From Ustilago trichophora (lineage: Eukaryota; Basidiomycota; Ustilaginomycetes; Ustilaginales; Ustilaginaceae): a DNA stretch of 64,000 nt. Below are positions 58,129-64,000 of the stretch, piece after piece. Made by a program: the position numbers and the translations under genes. Location of the stretch: assembly GCA_900323505.1 (NCBI GenBank), contig OOIN01000027.1, positions 496,001-560,000 of the forward strand. Direction: 5' to 3'. Under the pieces are notes generated by a model that worked only from the letters and a program-made list of their open reading frames with translations, did not search any database and had not been told where the DNA came from. The first letter of the stretch is position 1. Every line of letters starts with the position of its first letter.

Positions 58129-58755
58129 CTACATCAGCTTCAGAGCATCAAAGGCCTCCCAGGCACTGAGAGACTTTCCGACCGTACGATCGAGCATTCC
58201 GGGCTGAGTCTGATGTAGCACGTGGTCTAGGAAAGGAATATTTGATGCCTCGACAAAGCCATGGAGTTCCACCCAAGGGGATCTCCAGTCACCATTATGT
58301 TTCAGCGAGATCAAAGCAAACTTGCGCTCTGTGCTCTCCGGTACGGGCGGCAGCGCCATAGCTAGATCCATTCCGTGACTTCCTACAACATGAGTTCCAA
58401 GTTGTATGAAGCGTTTCGAATTACCGTCTTGCCTAATCAGTCCCTCTAGTTCTTGCGCTGTCGTGTCAGCATTTGCTAGACCCAGCACATGAACTGGATC
58501 CTGGGGATAGCTGCTTTCGTGGGTATAGAGGCTTCTGAGGACTGACTCCAGCTGTGGAGGAAGAGTCGTTTTCCATCCGGGTCGAACATCGAAGGGCTGT
58601 TCGCCGGGAGAGATTTGAGTAGGTTTAAGTATGGTTGGAGCTGGTAGAGGCTGCGGTACCACCTTGGTTTTTCGAGTAAAAACGGCAAGAGCCGAGGGGA
58701 GAACGGAGACCACCAGCAAGGTCGTAGTAAAAGGCGAAAGCTGCTTGACCCTCAT
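58129..58755 (-). CDS. secreted array protein, block G
   Basis: 208 residues from the ATG at 58755. The open frame reaches 59148 without a stop, but the TATA-like box at 58857-58868 and the signal (L-L-V-V-S-V-L-P-S-A-L-A, residues 13-24) point to 58755. The domain has L-E-G-L-I-R, K-R-F-I-Q-L-G-T near 113-120, M-D-L-A-M-A-L-P near 128-135, K-F-A-L-I-S-L near 144-150, V-E-L-H-G-F-V-E-A-S near 161-170 and a final E-A-F-D-A-L-K-L-M. There is no cysteine. Function unknown. Confidence 0.86.
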   Translation of the reverse strand: MRVKQLSPFTTTLLVVSVLPSALAVFTRKTKVVPQPLPAPTILKPTQISPGEQPFDVRPGWKTTLPPQLESVLRSLYTHESSYPQDPVHVLGLANADTTAQELEGLIRQDGNSKRFIQLGTHVVGSHGMDLAMALPPVPESTERKFALISLKHNGDWRSPWVELHGFVEASNIPFLDHVLHQTQPGMLDRTVGKSLSAWEAFDALKLM

Positions 58756-58856
58756 CGTAGCAGTGGTTTTCGGTTTGAGGATGCGATAGCCTATGAATAC
58801 GGAAGGATGGACAGGAAGGGTGAAGGCTGAGCGAAAAAATTGCCATCTTGGGGTAC

Positions 58857-58868
58857 GATATATATAAC
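58857..58868 (-). promoter_or_regulatory. TATA-like box
   Basis: GTTATATATATC on the minus strand, about 102-113 bp before the ATG at 58755. It argues against a start further upstream. Confidence 0.5.
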
Positions 58869-60003
58869 TTTGGAGGTGACTTATCGGATGAACGAGTACC
58901 AAGGCAAGGGCACATAACGTTGACAGACACAAGGACGAGGCAACACATGAGGTTCGTAGAGCAAACTTGGCCCTCTCTGCCGTAGAGAAATGTCTCCTGC
59001 ATCGGGGGGAAGGCAATTGAGCTCTTTTGTTTCGTACGTCTGGCGTCGATCCAGGATGAACGATCGGTGGACAACAGCCCACAATCCTGTTGTGGGTGCC
59101 CTCGAGATTGTGAGGCCTTGAACACGTCCCACTTGCTAATGCTGCCAAGATCGAGGGAAGTCTCTGTCACTTTTCCATAGGTGGTTACAAACTTTTCGGC
59201 ATCACAGAGTGATTGTGGAACGTAAACCGCTTTTCGCCGTGTGCGGCGGGAATCTCGTGAGCGAGTAAACTGATGAAGTCACTGCGCAGCTACTTGCCTT
59301 GCATCGTAACCAGCCCACCAAAGGTTGTCAAGCCAAGCAAAGCAATCCCGTCAGTCGCCACATAATCCTGCAAAATGTTGGACAACTAAGCTGAAGCAAG
59401 GAGGCTATTGTGTAGCACTGTGGTGCACGTGTCCAGTTTTTGTGGCTTCACTTGTGTATGAGTAGTGCTCCTTACAAGACCTGCCTCCTCCGATTTCTCG
59501 AGAGAAAAGACTTGGCGACTTTTGCTTTGTTTTTCGGCGTCATGTTACGGTTTTTCACAGATGCCGCACCGGCGTTCCATTTTTGACAGCTTAAATGCTC
59601 GAGAAATGGCTTTCATCTCGGCACTTCCGATTGTCAAACAGCCCTGACTTCTCCTCTGACCAGAAACACAATCTTCAGCATGAGCGTGACGAACACCATT
59701 TCGGAATTTGTCTCGACATGCAGACAGCTCGTTTCGGTGGGTCAGCGCCGCCCCCCCCTGCTGTCGTTTACTGAGACACGCGTTGCCTCTCTTCAGTACA
59801 GGACTTTGCCTCTTTCAAATCTATTTGACTTGACGCGCATGCAATCTAGAGCTGCAAGCATTGCACAAGAGTTTTGTTTATATAGCTTCATCCATCAGTC
59901 TGCACGAGCTAGCAGCGCCTCTGGGTCTAACGGCTGTACTGACGGTTACAGTGAATATCATACGGAAAAATCGGACTTCTGATTGCGAGCCTGAATGCAC
60001 GAG

Positions 60004-60319
60004 TCCCGGCTGAGCATCGCTCCTCGACATAATGGAACAACTGTGATTGCGGCTAGACCAGTGAGGCCTGAAGCTCGATGAGGCTCCCAGCCCGCCGTAG
60101 AGGGGCTGGTCGAGCGCAGAGGGCGAGCGACAAGAAAGGGAGGGAGTACAGGGTGGGAAAAAGAAACTAAGATCACTAGGCAAGGCCTAGCGAAGGTAAA
60201 GAGTTGATGGTAGTAAAGAAGAATCATAAGACAAATAACTTAGTGGCATAATGACGTGGGCGACGTGGAAGGGTGAGCTCTGCTCGCCCAGACGCTCTCG
60301 CCCTATCGCACGAGTTGCA
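60004..60319 (-). repeat. element A copy, complete, minus orientation
   Basis: 316 bp from TCCCGGCTGAGCATCG to CGCACGAGTTGCA, nearly identical by eye to 47688-48000 and therefore probably among the youngest copies. The base string GCACGAGT lies both just before it and near its end, but because that string is inside the end of other copies too, it is not counted as a target duplication. Confidence 0.88.
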
Positions 60320-60384
60320 TACGTGGGCTTATCAACGGAGCCCAACAACGCAAGCGGCCACAAGAATCGGATTGTGATGAAACA

Positions 60385-61122
60385 TCAGAACCGAAACTTC
60401 CCAGCCACGAGCTCCTTGAGCGAGAAAACAACTCCCGGCCCGAGCTCCCCACTGACGGGCGGTCTCGAATTCATGACCGCATCCAGTCCATGAGCATTTC
60501 TTACCTTCTCCAAGCCCTTAACATACAGTGACGGGGTGTCGTGGAGGCCCCATTCAACATGGGAGACTGCAAAGAGCTCCTCGCCCGGAAGAAGAGGAGG
60601 AGCAGTCCCAGCCGCTGGGTGATATCGAATTGCAACAGGCACAGACCGTGTCAGAGGGTTATACCAGTGAAGTGCTATGACGTGTCGCTCGTGCCCGTGT
60701 TTTCGGAGCTGCTCTTCGACCTGGTTTCTCCAATCAGGAAGGTTTACGAGTTCGGTATCCACGGAGTGGAAACGAGGATCAAGCATTTTGACCGCCGCGT
60801 CGGCTGGATCTAGCCACGTCTTCTCTTCCGGATTCAGAATCACCTTTAAGGGCCCCTCCCACTTTTGCTTTGAAGACGAAGCGTCAACATCTACTCGCGG
60901 AGTCACTGATTCTCCAGCGCGAGGGTTAAAGTCAGAGTCCTTAAGCATTGGCCGAGTATATCTGAATAGTCGCTTAAGCGATGATCCGCGGACACCAGGG
61001 CTAGGTATAGGCTCGTCCGACAACAGCCTTTCTTTTTCTTCTTCGAGGCCAGCGTAGGAGAGAGAAGGTCCACAAAGTAGAGCAAGGGCGACTAGGAAGA
61101 TGAGATTGGTTGATACCTTCAT
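60385..61122 (-). CDS. secreted array protein, block G (divergent, long linker)
   Basis: 245 residues. The signal is residues 1-24 (L-I-F-L-V-A-L-A-L-L-C-G). The linker is charged rather than proline-rich (E-E-E-K-E-R, then L-K-R-L-F-R). The domain has W-R-N-Q-V-E-E-Q-L-R-K-H, then R-H-V-I-A-L-H near 145-151, V-P-V-A-I-R near 159-164, E-E-L-F-A-V-S-H-V near 180-188, L-Y-V-K-G-L-E-K-V near 198-206 and V-V-F-S-L-K-E-L near 230-237. The only cysteine is in the signal. The G-Y of the fourth strand is G-L here. Function unknown. Confidence 0.82.
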   Translation of the reverse strand: MKVSTNLIFLVALALLCGPSLSYAGLEEEKERLLSDEPIPSPGVRGSSLKRLFRYTRPMLKDSDFNPRAGESVTPRVDVDASSSKQKWEGPLKVILNPEEKTWLDPADAAVKMLDPRFHSVDTELVNLPDWRNQVEEQLRKHGHERHVIALHWYNPLTRSVPVAIRYHPAAGTAPPLLPGEELFAVSHVEWGLHDTPSLYVKGLEKVRNAHGLDAVMNSRPPVSGELGPGVVFSLKELVAGKFRF

Positions 61123-61982
61123 CGCTTCGTGGAGGTCTTGAACTGACGGGAGGACGAGGGATGGAAGATCGCCTTTCGAATAAGGATGGAGATGAGAGGT
61201 AGTCTGCCGCGGGCAGTGGTGGTGAGGTGGTACAACTCGTGTCGAAGCGAAAGGTCCTTATATACGAATGAGGAGAGGACGAAAACTCGAATTTGTTCCA
61301 TTCCTGCCTTTCGGTCGACGCTAGATTGAGCAGGCCTACAGTACCGAGTACTTGGAAAGAAAGACAAACGAGCCTGGAAGAATCCACTCATTTGCAAGAG
61401 ACCGGCAAGGCAAGCCGAGATTAAGACGGTGGAACAATACAAGTGGGAGAAATCTCGTGGTTCGAGACACGGGCGGGGAAACAAGTCGATACGGAGGAGC
61501 TGACATCGAATCACTACCGCACTAGCTCCCATAATCAGGCAAAGACTGAATGAGTGACCCGCAATAGTGGGTACGACGCCCACTCTGGATGAAGTACGAT
61601 TCAGTGCATCAACAAATGAAGCAGTTGGACAAAAGAAATGGCTCGTCCCGGCTCGATAACGGAAGGTACTTGCTGATTGGACTCGATGGGTAAAGCAGTG
61701 GGTGAGACTGTCTAAGAAAAAATCGCCGAACGAGAAAGATGCTACCCTGTAGAAAAACGATGCGTTGGATCTGTATAAGAAGCACAAAAGATGGGCTACC
61801 ACTGCACGTGCACTGCTCCCATCCAACTGAAGATGAAAAAATTGCGGAAGACGCTTGCAAAGCACGCCTTACGCCTGATGACGAAACAACTGAGCCGAAA
61901 GCAGATTCTCAGACAGGTCTTGGAAAAGCGTAGAGCTGAATGGCAAAGAACGAAAGAATTAGCTCTGTACGCGACTACGACA
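61123..61982. other. intergenic, no supported gene
   Basis: About 860 bp. A long minus-strand frame crosses it (61119-61865) but looks random and Phe/Ser-rich. A Lys/Arg-rich plus-strand frame ends at 62045. Neither is called. Confidence 0.45.
61257..61265 (-). promoter_or_regulatory. TATA-like box
   Basis: GTATATAAG on the minus strand, about 135 bp before the ATG at 61122. Confidence 0.45.
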
Positions 61983-62612
61983 TCAAGCTTGACGAGCAAG
62001 GCGTACGATCCGGTTAAGCTCGGACATCAGATGCGACGCGGGTAGCACTTTCCTCCCTCGAATGTTCATCGCCAAGCCAGGAGCACCCCTTTCCTGTTGC
62101 CAGATCCTGGCCATCCTATTAGTAAGATCTGGATCCCCTTGGACTTCCGCAAAATGGTGATACCACAGTGTGCTGAGATGCCCGCCATTGCCGGCTCCTG
62201 TGGGCGGGACAAGAGACATGACTGCGAACGTTTTTCGTCCTGAAGCTTCGTTGATGGTTTCGGGTCTTATGTGCATTGCGATGCCAAGGGACTCGGGCCC
62301 GTAGGCACCAGGTCCAAGGTTAACAAAGCGGGGTCGAGTACGCGAGGAGCGAATCTCGTGTGTCAAAGCTTGTTCGGAGATTGGGTGACCATTAAGTCGA
62401 AAAATAGTCGCGTCTTGCACTCCCATATTCACCAGACTAGTGGCGAAACTCTCGTCCATGTTGTTCAAACGACCGGCGGGGTGGTGCTCAATATTAATCG
62501 GATCTAGAAAGTAAGGGCCAGTATGGCCCTCAACGTTGCCAGGAAGTAGCGTGAAGAAGCTGAGAATCAGAGTGAAAGCAGCGGTGTAAAGCGGAGAGGA
62601 GTGGAGGTGCAT
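61983..62612 (-). CDS. secreted array protein, block G
   Basis: 209 residues. The signal is residues 1-29 (A-A-F-T-L-I-L-S-F-F-T-L-L). The domain has G-H-P-I-S-E-Q-A-L-T-H-E-I-R near 75-88, R-F-V-N-L-G-P-G near 94-101, L-G-I-A-M-H-I near 107-113, K-T-F-A-V-M-S-L near 123-130, W-Y-H-H-F-A-E-V near 144-151 and a final helix at H-L-M-S-E-L-N-R-I-V. There is no cysteine. It is the sister of 63272-63880. A GCATAAAT stretch about 116 bp upstream may be the TATA box. Function unknown. Confidence 0.87.
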   Translation of the reverse strand: MHLHSSPLYTAAFTLILSFFTLLPGNVEGHTGPYFLDPINIEHHPAGRLNNMDESFATSLVNMGVQDATIFRLNGHPISEQALTHEIRSSRTRPRFVNLGPGAYGPESLGIAMHIRPETINEASGRKTFAVMSLVPPTGAGNGGHLSTLWYHHFAEVQGDPDLTNRMARIWQQERGAPGLAMNIRGRKVLPASHLMSELNRIVRLARQA

Positions 62613-63271
62613 GGTTGTTGGTTTTTATTAGCCTCTGTCTTCGTGCGTCTGTGTGGAGTACAAAGTAGTGGAGGAGCAAGTCAGAGTTGATGGCGTGTAA
62701 AGCTCTCTGACTCGACAAGGCCTCGCCATTTATGCTTTCGCGACAGTGCTAAACCTCTTACACGGATCCGTTCCCCTCGAAAAAAGAGGCATCGCTACCT
62801 CACCCGACTCTCCTATGTTGTTGGGATCTCATGAATCATGGCAGAATATTGAAGCTTGGTGTGTCAGCCGTTGCCACTGTTCGTCGCTAAACTGCTGCTT
62901 GAATGATATTCCCACTCATGTCGACAATTTCAAGACAGTAACCCTCAACACTATCAATTGAGCTTTTTCGCTACTCACACAGTAGACATCATCGAGTCTG
63001 AGGTCTCACACGGGTACAGCAACCTCTCACGAGTATAGGGCTGCCGATAAGCCAGTTGAGATCACGTACTTCCCAAGAATTGTTGTGAACGAGTTATTTG
63101 ACAACCCTCATTCCTCAGAGCTAAGATCGTGGAATTGCAGCTCGAAAGCAGGTTTCGTGGAATATCGATATTTCTGAGCCCGGAGGACACTTACGAACAT
63201 CCTTCTACGATGCTTCAAAGCGAATTGGCAAGCCACATGCAAGGAAGGATTGGACTAGGTGTTACACCAGG
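62613..63271. other. intergenic, no gene seen
   Basis: About 660 bp. Nothing is recognised apart from a possible TATA box near 62728. Confidence 0.5.
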
Positions 63272-63880
63272 CTACACACCATGCCGAACAGCATACCCGA
63301 TACGATTGAGCTCGGAAGGAAGATCCTGGGCAGACAGAACCTTCCTCCCTTGATCCCATGCATCCATGTCGTGTCTTTCAGCCTGCCGGACTGCGCCCAT
63401 CTTCTTTTCGAGGTCCGAGGCGCCCTGTACTGTGACAAAATGATGATGATAAAATGTCTTTTGCGCTCCTCCGACAGAGACGGGACCTTCATGAGGGGCC
63501 AGAGTCAGAATGGCGAATGTTTTCTTCCCGTTAGCCTCTGTGGCCGCCACGTTAGGCTTGACTTGTACAGCAAGTCCCAGCGTCTTGGATCCGAAAGCAC
63601 CTTTACCAAGGTTGATGAATCGCGTCTGTCCTTCCGAGGACTGTATCTCTTGCACGAGGCTCTGTTCGTTGATGGGCGAGCCACGGACTCGGGTAACAAT
63701 TGGGGAGCGCACCCCCATCTGACTGAGACGAGAGGCAAAACTGCCATCCAAATCGTTTGAGCCGTCGCGGCGACGAGCCTCGTCGTTCAGCGGATCCACC
63801 GCGTAAGAGCTTCCTGCGGGATAGCTTGCTGCAAGGCAAGGGAGAAGGATGAAGATGCTGATGAGCAGGAAGGACGTCAT
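63272..63880 (-). CDS. secreted array protein, block G
   Basis: 202 residues. The signal is residues 1-18 (L-L-I-S-I-F-I-L-L-P-C-L-A-A). The domain has G-S-P-I-N-E-Q-S-L-V-Q-E-I near 65-77, R-F-I-N-L-G-K-G near 85-92, L-G-L-A-V-Q-V near 98-104, K-T-F-A-I-L-T-L near 116-123, Y-H-H-H-F-V-T-V near 139-146 and L-P-S-E-L-N-R-I near 186-193. The only cysteine is in the signal. It aligns with 61983-62612 over nearly its whole length. The array may continue beyond the end of the window. Function unknown. Confidence 0.88.
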   Translation of the reverse strand: MTSFLLISIFILLPCLAASYPAGSSYAVDPLNDEARRRDGSNDLDGSFASRLSQMGVRSPIVTRVRGSPINEQSLVQEIQSSEGQTRFINLGKGAFGSKTLGLAVQVKPNVAATEANGKKTFAILTLAPHEGPVSVGGAQKTFYHHHFVTVQGASDLEKKMGAVRQAERHDMDAWDQGRKVLSAQDLPSELNRIGYAVRHGV

Positions 63881-63972
63881 TTTGGAAAGTTTCCTTTTGA
63901 GGCGGGCGTTGGCTGGACTTGTGGATAAGTGTGAGTGGATGATATCCCAAATTTTCGCTAGACATGAGTTCG

Positions 63973-63982
63973 CTTTTATATC
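63973..63982 (-). promoter_or_regulatory. TATA-like box
   Basis: GATATAAAAG on the minus strand, 93 bp before the ATG at 63880. It is identical to the box of the 49938-50540 gene. Confidence 0.6.
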
Positions 63983-64000
63983 TCAATGAGCAGCCTGATA

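Larger units (their letters stand above)
58756..60384. other. intergenic with element A
   Basis: 1.6 kb. It holds the TATA box and one young element A copy 66 bp from the end of the next gene. No other gene is seen. Confidence 0.55.

Noticed and set aside
58756..59148. 131-codon N-terminal extension of the 58129-58755 gene
   Set aside because: It would place the signal peptide inside the protein and spans the TATA-like box at 58857-58868.
60004..60319. Possible target duplication GCACGAGT around this element A copy
   Set aside because: The same bases are part of the element end in other copies, so the match is not evidence of duplication.
61119..61865. A 248-codon minus-strand open frame just upstream of the 60385-61122 gene
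   Set aside because: It crosses the TATA box of that gene, has no array motif and has a random, Phe/Ser/Cys-rich composition.
61833..62045. A Lys/Arg-rich plus-strand frame that looks like a small basic protein
   Set aside because: It overlaps the 3' end of the 61983-62612 gene, has no signal and no recognisable family.
1..64000. CRISPR arrays, bacterial operons, tRNA or rRNA genes
   Set aside because: None seen; the gene structure, introns and LTRs indicate a eukaryotic nuclear sequence.

Overview
The window looks like nuclear DNA of a filamentous fungus, most likely a smut-type basidiomycete (Ustilaginomycotina). This is an inference from the sequence: compact, mostly intronless genes, short GT-AG introns where introns occur, large clusters of secreted proteins of unknown function, and solo LTRs and short dispersed repeats between genes. 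I recognise no housekeeping gene, tRNA or rRNA. No species can be named from this window alone.

The main content is one very large head-to-tail array. I count 38 genes or recognisable broken genes, all on the minus strand and all readable as a single exon, from base 58 to base 63880. Each starts with a secretion signal, usually followed by a Pro/Ser/Ala-rich linker of variable length, and ends in a C-terminal domain of about 110-150 residues. That domain has the same pattern throughout: an amphipathic helix, a strand like K-x-F-L-x-L-G, a strand like Y-A-x-x-L/M-P, a strand like F-A-I-L-x-V, a strand like L-x-G-Y-x-x-V, and a final helix ending L-x-x-V-L. Neighbours resemble each other most, giving rough blocks: A (58-6380, G-V-E-L-V-H-N motif), B (7020-16639, R-W-A-I-L-E-V motif), two divergent members (19181-21385), C (22968-30029), D (30932-33834), E (34362-43950), F (44848-52846) and G (53499-63880). 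The mature parts contain almost no cysteine.

Two unrelated secreted genes lie on the plus strand, each with one short intron (17859-18678 and 46809-47360). Several array members are broken: a Tyr-to-amber nonsense codon (9767-10477), a frameshift after the signal peptide (44848-45433), a frameshift near the C-terminus (56756-57362), and one whose C-terminus has been replaced by a solo LTR flanked by a 5-bp target duplication (48672-49241). Weaker relics lie at 35701-36302 and 41454-41678.

The intergenic DNA carries two solo LTRs of about 306 bp, a short dispersed repeat of about 310 bp (element A, with intact, nested and decayed copies), a diverged relative (element B, two copies), long poly-T tracts, a G20 tract and segmental duplications that include promoters. 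Many genes have a TATA-like box about 60-130 bp upstream of the chosen ATG. My interpretation is a fast-evolving candidate effector island expanded by unequal crossing-over and eroded by transposable elements. The function of the proteins is unknown.
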